A stretch of 64,000 nucleotides of DNA from Micromonospora profundi (GCF_011927785.1 NZ_JAATJK010000001.1:310001-374000); one strand, 5' to 3'; shown: positions 1 through 10,264, counted from the first letter of the stretch. Made by a program: numbers and translations. Notes: generated by a model from the letters alone, not told the origin.

Positions 1-1
1 G

Positions 2-202
2 ACCACGCTTGTGGTGCACGACCTGCCGGACGACTACCACGCCCGGCTGCGGGAGGCGCTGCTCTCCGCCGACGTGGCGCAGGTCTCCGCAGCGGCAGCG
101 ACCCACCTGCACCCGGAAGCGCTGACCCTTGTCATCGAGGGCGACGCGGCGCTGATCCGCGACGAGTTGGTCGCGGCCTCCCTGGGCGACCTGCTCACTT
201 GA
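2..202 (+). CDS. M16-family (insulinase-like) zinc peptidase, C-terminal fragment
   Basis: The frame is already open at the left edge, so only the last 66 or so residues are visible and the true start lies outside. The tail has the alternating helices (DYHARLREALLSADVAQV) and the ending LTLVIEGDAALIRDELVAASLG that I recognise from the C-terminal domain of actinobacterial M16 peptidases. These are usually encoded as two adjacent subunits, one with the HxxEH zinc site and one without. The part that would distinguish them is missing, so neither activity nor subunit type can be stated. The family call rests on the pattern of the tail alone. Confidence 0.55.
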   Translation, partial: TTLVVHDLPDDYHARLREALLSADVAQVSAAAATHLHPEALTLVIEGDAALIRDELVAASLGDLLT

Positions 203-230
203 CCCTGACCCTGACACGCCTCCTTGCGTT

Positions 231-285
231 GATCATGAGGTTGTCGTCACACCGCCCGGCGTGTCGTGACGACAACCTCATGATC
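231..285. repeat. Perfect 20-bp inverted repeat downstream of the peptidase gene
   Basis: Bases 231-250 and 266-285 are exact reverse complements (arm GATCATGAGGTTGTCGTCAC) around a 15-base loop. The structure lies 28 bases after the peptidase stop and 89 bases before the asd start. It could act as a terminator, but there is no T-tract and the arms are long and not especially GC-rich for this genome. That fits a dispersed palindromic repeat better. I recall similar GATCATG-containing motifs as common in Micromonospora intergenic DNA, but cannot verify this here. Confidence 0.8.
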
Positions 286-301
286 GGCGGAGGCGGGGTA
301 G

Positions 302-2027
<1,726 letters not shown>

Positions 2028-2104
2028 TCGGCGCAGCGCAGCGCGCGTTACCTCGCCCCGGGCGGCGGGTAGACGGGCCGTGCCGACACCGAGAGGGGAG
2101 CACC

Positions 2105-2521
2105 ATGACAACGGTCGGAGAGTTCATGACGACCCGGTTGGTGACGATGGACGGCAACGACACGTTGAGCGCCGCCGCGCAGGAGATGCGGGACAGCGCC
2201 ATCGGTGACGTGGTGGTGACCGACGGAGACAGCGTGGTCGGTATCGTCACGGACCGGGACATCGCGGTCCGCGGTGTCGCGGAGAACCGAGAACCCGGCA
2301 CGACCCGGCTGAAGGAGATCACCAGCCGGGATGTGATCACCGTGAGCCAGTACGACGACGCGGTGTCCGCCGCGGACCTGATGCGCACCTACGCCGTACG
2401 CCGGCTGCCGGTGATCGAGGACGGCCGCCTGATCGGCCTGGTGTCGATGGGTGACCTCGCGGTGGAGCGTGAGCCGCAGTCGGTGCTTGCCGACATCAGC
2501 GCCGACGAGCCCAACAACTGA
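2105..2521 (+). CDS. Tandem CBS-domain protein
   Basis: The 138-residue protein is essentially a pair of CBS domains, about residues 5-60 (VGEFMTTRLVTMDGNDTL through GIVTDRDIAVRG) and 72-128 (DVITVSQYDDAVSAADLM through RLPVIEDGRLIGLVSMGDLA). Stand-alone CBS pairs bind adenosyl nucleotides and act as energy or redox sensors on partner proteins. No partner domain is fused and no obvious target gene is adjacent. GAGAGGGGAGCACC precedes the ATG at 2105. A terminator-like hairpin follows between this gene and the convergent gene on the other strand. Confidence 0.9.
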   Translation: MTTVGEFMTTRLVTMDGNDTLSAAAQEMRDSAIGDVVVTDGDSVVGIVTDRDIAVRGVAENREPGTTRLKEITSRDVITVSQYDDAVSAADLMRTYAVRRLPVIEDGRLIGLVSMGDLAVEREPQSVLADISADEPNN

Positions 2522-2536
2522 TCGTCCGCCGCGGGT

Positions 2537-2568
2537 GCGCCGGCTCTCCCTCTCGGGAGGGCCGGCGC
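2537..2568. terminator. Hairpin between convergent genes
   Basis: Arms 2537-2550 and 2555-2568 (14 bases, one mismatch) enclose TCTC. The hairpin follows the CBS gene by 16 bases and precedes the end of the convergent winged-helix gene by 58 bases, so it may serve both. Confidence 0.6.
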
Positions 2569-2625
2569 TGCGTTCGTCGACCCGGGGCCGTCTCGACCCG
2601 GGCCGCTCGCCAGGCCTAGGCGACG

Positions 2626-3732
2626 TCAGGGCTTGTCGACCTCGACGCGAACGTCGGTGGCGGCTCGGGCCTCGGCGACAGTGGCGGCCTCGGAGTCGAG
2701 TTCCCGTCGAACCCGGGTGGACAGCGTCGACCAGGGGCTGACGGTCAACTCCAGCCGGCCCTTTCCGGCCTGCCGTGCCCGCCAGGTGCCCGCCACCTCA
2801 CCGTCCACCAGTAGCGCGCCGGGGTTGCCGACCGGCCGCCACAACTGTTGCTGGTGCTCGCGTACGGGGACCAGCAGGTCACGATCGCGGCCAGCGAGAA
2901 ATGGGTCGCCCGGTGGGAGGAGTCGCACCAGTCGTGGCGGGGACGCGCCAGTCAGCGCGTCGAGCGCGTCGGTCGGCAGCCAGGTGGCCCGGCCGTCGAC
3001 GCGTACCTCGGTCAGGCCGGTGGGCCAGGCCCGGCGCAGCTCCGTCGCCGACGAGCCGAGGAAGCCTGCGGCATCGCCCACGGTGGCCGGGCCGAGCAGC
3101 CGCAGGTACGTCGTGACCACCTCGGCGGTGTGCGCCGCCTCGGCGGGCGGGCCGGGCCAGTCGGGCAGCGGCGCGAGCCGGGCGGCCCGGCCGGACACCG
3201 CGAGGCGTACCCCGCCGGCGAGCCCGGCCTGCTGGAAGAGCGCGCCGGAGATGTGCCGGGACCGGCACGGCTGGCAGTCGTAGGTCAGCGCGGCGGGCAC
3301 CAGTTCGGAGACGGCGCGGCTGACCGCGCCGCGCTCCATCTCGGCTGTTACGACCGCCTGGAACGCCTCGGCGGTGGCCCGGAAGGCGGCAAGCCCGAGC
3401 CGGGCGCCCTCCCTGATCTGCCCCGGCATCCGGCGGGTGGCGTCGACGTCGGTGAGCGGCCAGAGCGCGGCGGTGAGCCTCGGCAGGTCGGCCCGTCGGT
3501 GCAGGTGTGGGGCGCCGCGCATGGACCAGACGAGCTCCAGTCGGTCGTCCGGCCCGGTCGCGCCCCGCGCGGCGAGCGCCTGGCGGGCCGCGCCGTACGG
3601 CGTGTCCTGTACACCGAGCGCCAGCACCGCCAGGTCGCCCGCCCGCCGGTCGGCAGTGCGATCGAGTTGCTGGGCCGCCACCCGGTAGGCGAGCACCTGG
3701 CGCCGGTCGACCTCCGGTGTCCGCCCCGTCAT
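2626..3732 (-). CDS. Winged-helix DNA-binding protein of the AlkZ/YcaQ-like (HTH_42) family
   Basis: The ATG at 3732 gives 368 residues. The N-terminal section RQVLAYRVAAQQLDR, the central WSMRGAPHLHRRADLPRLTAALWPLTDVDA region and the C-terminal PRLVRLLPPGDPFLAGRDR ... GALLVDGEVAGTW block are the signature of the HTH_42 (formerly DUF1006) family. Studied members are DNA glycosylases that unhook interstrand crosslinks or excise bulky alkylated bases. The QLD in AAQQLDR could be the Q-hydrophobic-D form of the catalytic motif, but I assign this by eye. In-frame sequence upstream of 3732 is Arg/Pro-rich and unconserved in character, so it is not used. Lesion specificity is unknown. Confidence 0.8.
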   Translation of the reverse strand: MTGRTPEVDRRQVLAYRVAAQQLDRTADRRAGDLAVLALGVQDTPYGAARQALAARGATGPDDRLELVWSMRGAPHLHRRADLPRLTAALWPLTDVDATRRMPGQIREGARLGLAAFRATAEAFQAVVTAEMERGAVSRAVSELVPAALTYDCQPCRSRHISGALFQQAGLAGGVRLAVSGRAARLAPLPDWPGPPAEAAHTAEVVTTYLRLLGPATVGDAAGFLGSSATELRRAWPTGLTEVRVDGRATWLPTDALDALTGASPPRLVRLLPPGDPFLAGRDRDLLVPVREHQQQLWRPVGNPGALLVDGEVAGTWRARQAGKGRLELTVSPWSTLSTRVRRELDSEAATVAEARAATDVRVEVDKP

Positions 3733-3932
3733 CTGGCACTCCGTCCCGGACTGTCCCCTCGTGTCCTTCCGGCACGTTACCGCCACCGACCGGCGCCGGC
3801 GGCTCACCCGATCTGGGCGAGGTTGACCGCGGGGTTGGCGGGGACCCGGTTGTCCAGGTGCAACGCCGGCCGGGCGCGACGCGAGCGCGCCGGACGGGAT
3901 CCCGGCCGGTGAACGGGGAGGAGTGGGGCCCG

Positions 3933-4304
3933 ATGGTGGACGCGACCACGAGGTTCTTCGAGGACCTTCAGCGACGGGGGTACGAGCCCTTGCTGGCGAA
4001 GGCGTCCGGAACGATGCGGATCGACCTTCAGGAGGGTGCGCAGACCCGGCACTGGCTGCTGGCGATCGACCACGGTCAGCTGCAGGTGACCCAGGAGGAC
4101 CGGGAGGCCGACACGGTGGTCGGGACGAGCCCGGCGCTGTTCGACGACATCGTCTCCGGCCGCGAGCACGGCCTGGCCGCCCTGTTCCGCGGTGACGTGA
4201 CGGTGTCGGGTGACGCCCGGCTGGTGGTTCAGGTGGAGCGGATCTTCCCCGGGCCGCCGGACTCCCGGGGGCCGCGTCGCCGCTTCGCGGGGGAGGCGAA
4301 CTGA
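3933..4304 (+). CDS. SCP2 sterol-binding-domain protein
   Basis: The 123-residue protein shows the SCP2 fold pattern: FFEDLQRRGYEPLLAKASGTMRIDL, then HWLLAIDHGQLQV, ADTVVGTSPALFDDIVSGREHGLAALFRGDVTVSGD. SCP2 proteins bind lipids or other hydrophobic ligands. GGGGAGGAG stands nine bases before the ATG at 3933. The stop overlaps the start of the next gene as ATGA, so the two are translationally coupled. The link to a glycan-debranching enzyme is unexpected and may mark a regulatory or scavenging function. The ligand is unknown. Confidence 0.85.
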   Translation: MVDATTRFFEDLQRRGYEPLLAKASGTMRIDLQEGAQTRHWLLAIDHGQLQVTQEDREADTVVGTSPALFDDIVSGREHGLAALFRGDVTVSGDARLVVQVERIFPGPPDSRGPRRRFAGEAN

Positions 4305-6364
4305 TGGGCCAGAGCAACACGGTACGGATCCTCGACGGCAACACGTTCGTGGTCTGCGAGGACACCGGTGACATCGAGGCGACGCCGAGCGAGCCGACCG
4401 GGCTCTTTTCCCTGGACACCCGGTTCTTGTCCACCTGGGTGCTGACGGTGAACGGCGAACGGCTCAACTCGCTCTCCTTCGACGACCTCCAGTACTTCGA
4501 GTCGCGGTTCTTTCTCGTGCCGGGGATGGCGACGCACTATGTGGACGCGAAGTTGTCGATCATCCGCGAGCGCGCGGTCGGCGGCAGCTTCCGCGAACAG
4601 CTCACCATCCTCAACCACGACGAGAAGCCCGTCGACCTGGAGATCAGGATGGACGCGGCGTCGGACTTCGCCGACCTGTTCCAGGTCAAGGACGAGATCC
4701 TGAACAAGAAGGGCGAGATCTACGCCGAGGTCGAGGCGGACAGGCTGCGGTTGGGCTACCGACGGGGCAACTTCCGGCGGGAGACGATCATCTCCTCCTC
4801 GATGACGGCCCGCTACGACAGCAAGGGGTTCGCGTACACAGTGCGCCTGGAGCCCAACGAGCAGTGGAAGACCGCGATCGACGTGAAGACGCACGCGATC
4901 GGACCAGGTGGCCGGGACCTGCGGATGGGGCTTCGGATCCACGGCAACGAGCGGCTCGCCCTCCAGCACGACCTGGAGCAGTGGATCGCGGACGCGCCCA
5001 AGGTCAACAGTGAGCACGGTCGGGTATCGGCGACGTACCGGCGCAGTTTGATCGATCTTGCGGCGCTGCGCTTCTCGCCGCTGTCGCTGGGCGGTGCCAC
5101 GCTTCCCGCGGCCGGCCTGCCCTGGTTCATGACCATGTTCGGCCGGGACAGCATCCTCACCTGCCTGCAGACGCTGCCGTTCACCCCGCAACTGTCGAAG
5201 ACGACCCTGCGCATCCTGGCGTCCCTGCAGGGCACCCGTTTCGACGACTTCCGGGACGAGGACCCGGGGCGGATCCTGCACGAGATGCGCTACGGGGAAA
5301 CCGCGGCCTTCGAGGAGCAGCCGCACACGCCGTACTACGGCTCGGTGGACGCGACCCCGCTGTTCGTGGTGCTGCTCGACGAGTACGAGCGGTGGACCGG
5401 AGACGCCGACCTGGTCAGGGAGTTGGAGCGGGAGTCCCGGGCGGCGCTGGGCTGGATCGACAGTTACGCCGACCTGGTCGGCAACGGCTACATCTGGTAC
5501 GAGCGGCGCAACACCGAGACGGGCCTGGAGAACCAGTGCTGGAAGGACTCCTGGGACTCGATCTCCTACTCCGACGGGACACTACCGCCCTTTCCCCGGG
5601 CCACCTGCGAGGTGCAGGGGTACGCGTACGACGCGAAGATCCGCGCGGCGCGGCTGGCCCGGGAATTCTGGGGTGACCCGGAGTTCGCCGACCAGCTGGA
5701 GCGGGAGGCGGCGGAGCTGAAGGAGCGGTTCAACAGGGACTGGTGGGTCGCTGACCGGGGGTACTACGCGCTCGCGCTGGACCCGGAAGGCCGTCAGTGT
5801 GACGTCCTCAGCTCCAACATCGGCCACCTCCTGTGGAGCGGGATCGTCGAACGCGAGCGGGCCGAGCAGGTCGCGCAGCACCTGGTGGGGCCGCGTCTCT
5901 TCTCCGGCTGGGGGGTACGGACCCTGGCCGAGGGGGAGGCCCGGTACAACCCGATCGGCTACCACAACGGCACGATCTGGCCGTTCGACAACTCCTTCAT
6001 CGCCTGGGGTCTGCGCCGGTACGGGTTCGCCGAGGAGGCAGCGACAATCGCCAACGGCATGCTGGACGCGGCGACGTACTTCGACGGGCGGCTGCCGGAG
6101 GCGTTCGGCGGCTATCCGCGGGAGCTGACGAAGTTCCCGGTGGAGTATCCGACGGCGTGCAGCCCGCAGGCGTGGTCGACCGGTACGCCGCTGCTGTTGC
6201 TGCGCACCATGCTCGGGCTTGAGCCGCACGAGGGGCACCTGGCGGTCGAGCCACGGCTGCCTGTGGGGATGGGCCGGATCGAGGTGCTGGACATTCCGGG
6301 CCGGTGGGGTCGGGTGGACGCGTTCGCCCGGGGCCGGCTCGACCTGGACAACCTGGCCGACTGA
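4304..6364 (+). CDS. Glycogen-debranching-type amylo-alpha-1,6-glucosidase
   Basis: The protein has 686 residues. The N-terminal ~220 residues (VRILDGNTFVVCEDTGDI ... GLFSLDTRFLSTWVLTVNG) form the GDE_N_bis domain. The rest is an alpha/alpha-toroid like GH63/GH15 debranching enzymes, with PWFMTMFGRDSILTCLQTLP, GLENQCWKDSWDSI and YHNGTIWPFDNSFIAWGL as the conserved active-site loops. Acidic residues in the FGRDS and WKDSWDS loops are plausible catalytic or sugar-binding positions. It probably removes alpha-1,6-linked or terminal glucose from glycogen-like material in the cytoplasm; no signal peptide is present. The start overlaps the SCP2 stop. A hairpin follows. Confidence 0.9.
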   Translation: MGQSNTVRILDGNTFVVCEDTGDIEATPSEPTGLFSLDTRFLSTWVLTVNGERLNSLSFDDLQYFESRFFLVPGMATHYVDAKLSIIRERAVGGSFREQLTILNHDEKPVDLEIRMDAASDFADLFQVKDEILNKKGEIYAEVEADRLRLGYRRGNFRRETIISSSMTARYDSKGFAYTVRLEPNEQWKTAIDVKTHAIGPGGRDLRMGLRIHGNERLALQHDLEQWIADAPKVNSEHGRVSATYRRSLIDLAALRFSPLSLGGATLPAAGLPWFMTMFGRDSILTCLQTLPFTPQLSKTTLRILASLQGTRFDDFRDEDPGRILHEMRYGETAAFEEQPHTPYYGSVDATPLFVVLLDEYERWTGDADLVRELERESRAALGWIDSYADLVGNGYIWYERRNTETGLENQCWKDSWDSISYSDGTLPPFPRATCEVQGYAYDAKIRAARLAREFWGDPEFADQLEREAAELKERFNRDWWVADRGYYALALDPEGRQCDVLSSNIGHLLWSGIVERERAEQVAQHLVGPRLFSGWGVRTLAEGEARYNPIGYHNGTIWPFDNSFIAWGLRRYGFAEEAATIANGMLDAATYFDGRLPEAFGGYPRELTKFPVEYPTACSPQAWSTGTPLLLLRTMLGLEPHEGHLAVEPRLPVGMGRIEVLDIPGRWGRVDAFARGRLDLDNLAD

Positions 6365-6376
6365 CGCACCGAACAG

Positions 6377-6403
6377 CGGCGGCGCGGGCAACCCGTGTCG
6401 CCG
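6377..6403 (+). terminator. Hairpin after the debranching-enzyme gene
   Basis: Stem 6377-6388 pairs with 6392-6403 over 12 positions, two of them G-U, around the loop CAA. It starts 12 bases after the stop codon. Confidence 0.5.
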
Positions 6404-6451
6404 TTGGCCGCCGCCCAGGCGACCCACAGCCGGGCACGATAGATTCTGCGG

Positions 6452-7204
6452 ATGCCGGAGCTCGTGTACCCGCCCGTTATCGCCGCCGCCAAGACGATGT
6501 TCCGGGTCCTCGACCTGAAGATCAACATTGAGGGCGCCCACCACGTACCCCGCACCGGTGGGGCCGTGCTGGCCAGCAACCACGTGAGCTACCTCGACTT
6601 CATCTTCGCCGGCCTCGGCGCGAACCCCTCGGGCCGGATGGTCCGGTTCATGGCCAAGCACTCGGTCTTCGAGCACCGGATCGGCGGGCCGTTGATGCGC
6701 GGGATGAAGCACATCCCTGTGGACCGCGAGGCCGGCGCGGCATCGTTCCGGGCGGCGGTGGACGCGCTCAAGCGCGGCGAGGTCGTCGGCGTCTTTCCGG
6801 AGGCCACGATCAGCCGCTCGTTCACCGTCAAGGAACTCAAGAGCGGCACCGTCCGGATGGCCCGCTCGGCGAAGGTGCCGGTGCTGCCGGTCGCGCTGTG
6901 GGGCACCCAGCGGCTCTGGACGAAGGGCCGCCCGCGCACCCTGACCCGCCGGCACACGCCCATCACGATCCTGGTCGGCGAGCCGATCGAGCCGGCGGAC
7001 TTCCGGGACCCGAATCTGCTGGCCGCCGAGCTGACGACCCGGCTCACGGCGCTCGTCGATCGCGCCCAGAGGGAGTACCCGGACGCACCGGTCGGCCCGG
7101 ACGACACGTGGTGGCTGCCGGCGCACCTGGGCGGCACCGCCCCGACGCCGGAGGAGGCCGCCGCCATGGACGCCGCCGGGGAGCGGCGTACCCCCAGCGT
7201 CTGA
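6452..7204 (+). CDS. 1-acyl-glycerol-3-phosphate acyltransferase (PlsC family)
   Basis: The 250-residue protein carries the acyltransferase blocks: NHVSYLDF (the HX4D catalytic motif), RFMAKHSVFEHRIGGPLMRGMKHIPVDR (block II) and VGVFPEATIS (block III, with EA in place of the usual EG). It transfers an acyl chain to lysophosphatidate or a related lysolipid at the membrane. There is no strong N-terminal membrane helix, so it is probably peripheral. The ATG at 6452 directly precedes a short amphipathic leader (MPELVYPPVIAAAKTMFRVL) typical of actinobacterial members. It has no obvious operon partners. Confidence 0.92.
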   Translation: MPELVYPPVIAAAKTMFRVLDLKINIEGAHHVPRTGGAVLASNHVSYLDFIFAGLGANPSGRMVRFMAKHSVFEHRIGGPLMRGMKHIPVDREAGAASFRAAVDALKRGEVVGVFPEATISRSFTVKELKSGTVRMARSAKVPVLPVALWGTQRLWTKGRPRTLTRRHTPITILVGEPIEPADFRDPNLLAAELTTRLTALVDRAQREYPDAPVGPDDTWWLPAHLGGTAPTPEEAAAMDAAGERRTPSV

Positions 7205-7289
7205 ACGGTCGGCACGGTGACCGGATCGTTCCGCAAGCGGGCGTGATGGTGTCTGCCGTCGCGGTCACCGCCCGACCAGGATCGACGTC

Positions 7290-7898
7290 ATGAGCAGAGC
7301 AGCACTTCTCGTGATCGACGTCCAGGAATCGTTCCGGCAGCGCCCCATCTGGGCGTACGGCTCCAACCCCGACATCGTCGGGCAGGTCGACCGGCTGGTC
7401 ACCGCCGCCCGTCAACGCGGCGACCTGGTGGTCTGGGTCCTGCACGCCGAACCGGGCACAGGCGGCGTCTTCGACCCGGCGCGCGGCCACGTGCGCCTGC
7501 TCGACGGACTGACACCGGCCGCGGGTGAGCCGACGCTCGTGAAGACCGCCCACAACGCGTTCACCACCACCAATCTGCAGCAGCTGCTCACCACCGCGGG
7601 CGTGGACGACCTCACCGTCTGCGGCATCCGCACCGAGCAGTGCGTCGAGACCACCGCCCGGGTGGGGTCGGACCTCGGCTACCGGATGACGTTCGTCACC
7701 GACGCGACGCAGACCTTCCCCATCCCGCACCGGGAGGTGCCGGAGACAGCGACCGTCGAGGAGATCCTCGCCGATCCGCGCACCATGACCACCGAGGAGA
7801 TCATCACCCGCACCGAGTACGCGTTGGCAGGCCGCTTCGCGACTATCAGCACTGTCGACGAGGTCACCGGCGCGGCCCTCGCCGACGCCCGGAGGTGA
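7290..7898 (+). CDS. Isochorismatase-like cysteine hydrolase
   Basis: The 202-residue protein keeps the catalytic triad of the cysteine-hydrolase fold: D10 in LLVIDVQESF, K85 in TLVKTAHNAF and C118 in CGIRTEQCVETTAR. The family hydrolyses C-N bonds of ureido, nicotinamide or amidic substrates, or ether bonds of isochorismate; this sequence does not tell which. It ends four bases before a GlxA-type regulator that is probably co-transcribed. This regulator/hydrolase pairing is frequent and suggests the regulator senses the hydrolase substrate or product. Confidence 0.9.
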   Translation: MSRAALLVIDVQESFRQRPIWAYGSNPDIVGQVDRLVTAARQRGDLVVWVLHAEPGTGGVFDPARGHVRLLDGLTPAAGEPTLVKTAHNAFTTTNLQQLLTTAGVDDLTVCGIRTEQCVETTARVGSDLGYRMTFVTDATQTFPIPHREVPETATVEEILADPRTMTTEEIITRTEYALAGRFATISTVDEVTGAALADARR

Positions 7899-7902
7899 GC
7901 CG

Positions 7903-8883
7903 ATGGCCAAGGTCGTATTCCTGCTGGTCCCGCAGCTGCACCTGCTGGACCTCGCTGGGCCGGCCCAGGTCTTCTCCAGCGCCGCGGACCTCGGCCACGA
8001 CTACCGGCTGCACTACGTGGCCGAGCGGGAGCAGGTCCCCACCGTCCAGGGCGTACCGCTGGTCGCCGAGACGCTCTGGCCCGAGCTGACGCCGGACGAC
8101 CTGGTGATCGTGCCGGGCTGGCGGCCGGCGGCGCACGGCCCGCAGGGGCCGGTGTCGCCGGCCGACCTGCGGCGCCTGGCCGACCACCACGCGTCCGGCG
8201 GCACTGTGGCGAGCGTCTGCGCGGGCGCGTACGCGCTGGGCCGCGCCGGGCTCCTCGACGGCCGACGCTGCACCACCCACCATGAGGTGCAGGACGATCT
8301 TGCCCGCCGTTACCCGGCAGCCCGGGTGGCCCGCGACGTGCTGTACGTGGTCGACGACCGGGTGGTCACCTCGGCGGGCATCGCCAGCGGCATCGACGTG
8401 GCCCTGCACCTGGTGGCGACCCGGCACGGCCCGGCCACCGCCGCCCGGATCGCCCGCACGCTCGTCGTCCACACCCGGCGCAACGGAAACGAGCCGCAGG
8501 CCAGCGCGATGATGCGTCATCGCCTGCACCTGTCCGACGCGGTGCACCGGGTGCAGGACGTGATCGACACCCGGTACGCCGAGCCGTTGCCGCTGGCCGA
8601 GCTGGCCGCCACCGGTGGTGTGGCGGAGCGGACACTGAGCCGGCTGTTCCGCGCGGCCACCGGGCTGACGCCGCTGGGCTATCAGCAGTCGCTGCGCGTG
8701 GAACGCGCCGAGCACCTCATCGGGCACGGCGCTACCGTGGAGGCTGCGGCGCGGAACGTGGGCTTCACCGACGCCCGGATGCTGCGCCGCCTGCGAGCCC
8801 GTCCCAGGACGTCGGCTCCGGCCCCGAACGGTAGTAGTCGTCCCGGGAGCGGAATTCCACAGGCAGTGAACCAGGCAGGGTGA
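7903..8883 (+). CDS. GlxA-type transcriptional regulator (DJ-1/PfpI domain plus AraC HTH)
   Basis: Residues 1-180 form a DJ-1/PfpI-like domain (FLLVPQLHLLDLAGPAQVF; nucleophile elbow ASVCAGAYALG). Residues about 215-305 are an AraC helix-turn-helix pair (LPLAELAATGGVAERTLSRL; VEAAARNVGFTDARMLRRL). GGAGGTGAG overlaps the end of the isochorismatase gene and gives a good site for the ATG at 7903. Family members usually end soon after MLRRLRAR, but here a Pro/Ser/Gly-rich tail of about 28 residues follows and runs 119 bases across the end of the convergent gene. The tail may be real or a result of a lost stop. Confidence 0.9.
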   Translation: MAKVVFLLVPQLHLLDLAGPAQVFSSAADLGHDYRLHYVAEREQVPTVQGVPLVAETLWPELTPDDLVIVPGWRPAAHGPQGPVSPADLRRLADHHASGGTVASVCAGAYALGRAGLLDGRRCTTHHEVQDDLARRYPAARVARDVLYVVDDRVVTSAGIASGIDVALHLVATRHGPATAARIARTLVVHTRRNGNEPQASAMMRHRLHLSDAVHRVQDVIDTRYAEPLPLAELAATGGVAERTLSRLFRAATGLTPLGYQQSLRVERAEHLIGHGATVEAAARNVGFTDARMLRRLRARPRTSAPAPNGSSRPGSGIPQAVNQAG

Positions 8884-9484
8884 TCCGGTTCTCCCCGGCG
8901 AGCAACGCGGGACCGGCCCGCAGCAGCAGCACGTCGCGTTCCTGGGCGGAGAGGTCCACGAGCTCCGGGTGGGTGAGCCGGAACACTGCCACCGCCCGGC
9001 GGATCTGCTGGGCCAGCGCCATGACCTCTCCGGCCGGCCCGCCGAGGGCCAGCGCCGGCTGCTGGATGGTGCGCAGCGCGTCGCAGACGATCAGCAGCTC
9101 GGCCGGATCGGCCTGTGGAAGCTCCAGCCGGGACGGCCACTGCCAGCGGACCTGGCCGGTCATCAGGCCGCCCAGCCGGCCCGGGGGTCGGCGTCGGGAC
9201 GTGCCGTCGGCGACGAGGGACAGCTGCGAACCGGTGCCCACCCAGCAGATTCGCTGATCGGTGACTGTCACCGAAACCGGCCCGGGAAGCTGCCAGCCGA
9301 GATGGGCCTCTGTCGGCCCGAGCAGGCAGCCCGCGACCAACAGCCGGTGTCGGCTGAGCACGTTCTCACCGGGCAGCGGACGCATGTTGTAGTGCCGGTC
9401 CAGGGCGGGACCCACCTCGTCGTCCGGTGCGTCGAACCGGTGTGGACCGATAAAGAAGGGGGACGCGTCCGTGTGCATCGTCAC
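8765..9484 (-). CDS. Hypothetical protein downstream of the two-component genes
   Basis: I do not recognise the family. The 239-residue product has a strand-rich centre (HLGWQLPGPVSVTVTDQRICWVGTG) reminiscent of bacterial PH/GRAM-like folds. A helical second half (EVMALAQQIRRAVAVFRLTHPEL) follows, then a Ser/Gly-rich end. No signal peptide or membrane helix is seen. GGAAGG precedes the GTG at 9484. The gene starts 66 bases after the response regulator on the same strand, so it may be the last gene of the kinase-regulator operon. Its 3' end overlaps the convergent glxA-type gene by 119 bases. Confidence 0.6.
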   Translation of the reverse strand: MTMHTDASPFFIGPHRFDAPDDEVGPALDRHYNMRPLPGENVLSRHRLLVAGCLLGPTEAHLGWQLPGPVSVTVTDQRICWVGTGSQLSLVADGTSRRRPPGRLGGLMTGQVRWQWPSRLELPQADPAELLIVCDALRTIQQPALALGGPAGEVMALAQQIRRAVAVFRLTHPELVDLSAQERDVLLLRAGPALLAGENRITLPGSLPVEFRSRDDYYRSGPEPTSWDGLAGGAASGRR

Positions 9485-9550
9485 GACCTTCCGGTCAGCT
9501 GGCTGTGCGTACGAGCCTCGCGGATCCGGGGGTCGCTGTCATGACGGTCG

Positions 9551-10264
9551 TTAGGGGGTCGGCCGGTCGTACGTCGCCTGTGACCGGTAGATGCCGATCT
9601 CCTCCGGGCGGACTAGCCCGTCCTCGATCGCACGGGCGAGCAATGCGGCCTTTGTGGCGGCCGGCCGCCCCGCACGGGTGTACTTGATGCGTGCCCGGTC
9701 CACGTATTGCTTCACCGTGTGTTCGCTGATCTGCATCCGGCGGGCCACCGACGCCTTGGACATCGACTGGAACCAGAGCAGCAGCGCCTCACGCTCCTTG
9801 TCGGACAGCATCGGCCGGTCCGGCCGCGGATCACCGACCATCGCGCCGGCCAACGCCGGTGGCACGTACGGGCGGTCGCTCGCCGCCGCCAACACGGTCG
9901 CCACGCAGTGCTCCCGGCCCTCGTGCTTGGCCAGGAATGCCACCGCCCCGGCGTCCAGCGCGGCGAGCATCGTCTGCGGATCGGTGTGCTCCGAATAGAC
10001 CACCACCCGTCGCCCGGTGGCACTCAACTCGGCCAGCTTGTCCAGCGCCATCCGACCGTGCAGCCGCAGGTCGAGCAGGACGACATCGGCGTCCGGCGCC
10101 GCCCGCAGCACCTCGTCCGGGTCGTCGCCGGTGGCCAGCACCCTCAGCCGGGGCTCGGTGGCCATCCAGGCGCGAACCCCGTCGACGACCACCGGATGGT
10201 CGTCGACGATCGCCACCCCGACCGGCCGGTCGCCGGTCACTTCCGCCACCGGGTCTGCGCCCAT
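9551..10264 (-). CDS. LuxR/NarL-type response regulator
   Basis: The 237-residue protein has a receiver domain (acidic pair D21/D22 in AIVDDHPVVVDG, phospho-acceptor D65 in VVLLDLRLHG, switch Ser in VVYSEHTD, Lys in FLAKHEG). A C-terminal helix-turn-helix follows (LSDKEREALLLWFQSMSKASVARRM, then ISEHTVKQYVDRARIKY). The ATG at 10264 lies inside the end of the kinase-like gene (28-base overlap), so expression is coupled. The cognate kinase is most likely the intact one two genes upstream. Targets are unknown. The 12682-12717 inverted repeat upstream of the operon is a candidate binding site. Confidence 0.92.
   Translation of the reverse strand: MGADPVAEVTGDRPVGVAIVDDHPVVVDGVRAWMATEPRLRVLATGDDPDEVLRAAPDADVVLLDLRLHGRMALDKLAELSATGRRVVVYSEHTDPQTMLAALDAGAVAFLAKHEGREHCVATVLAAASDRPYVPPALAGAMVGDPRPDRPMLSDKEREALLLWFQSMSKASVARRMQISEHTVKQYVDRARIKYTRAGRPAATKAALLARAIEDGLVRPEEIGIYRSQATYDRPTP

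Noticed and set aside
2848..3912. Plus-strand frame opposite the winged-helix gene
   Set aside because: The minus strand carries the recognisable HTH_42 pattern; the plus frame is Gly/Arg-rich without structure.
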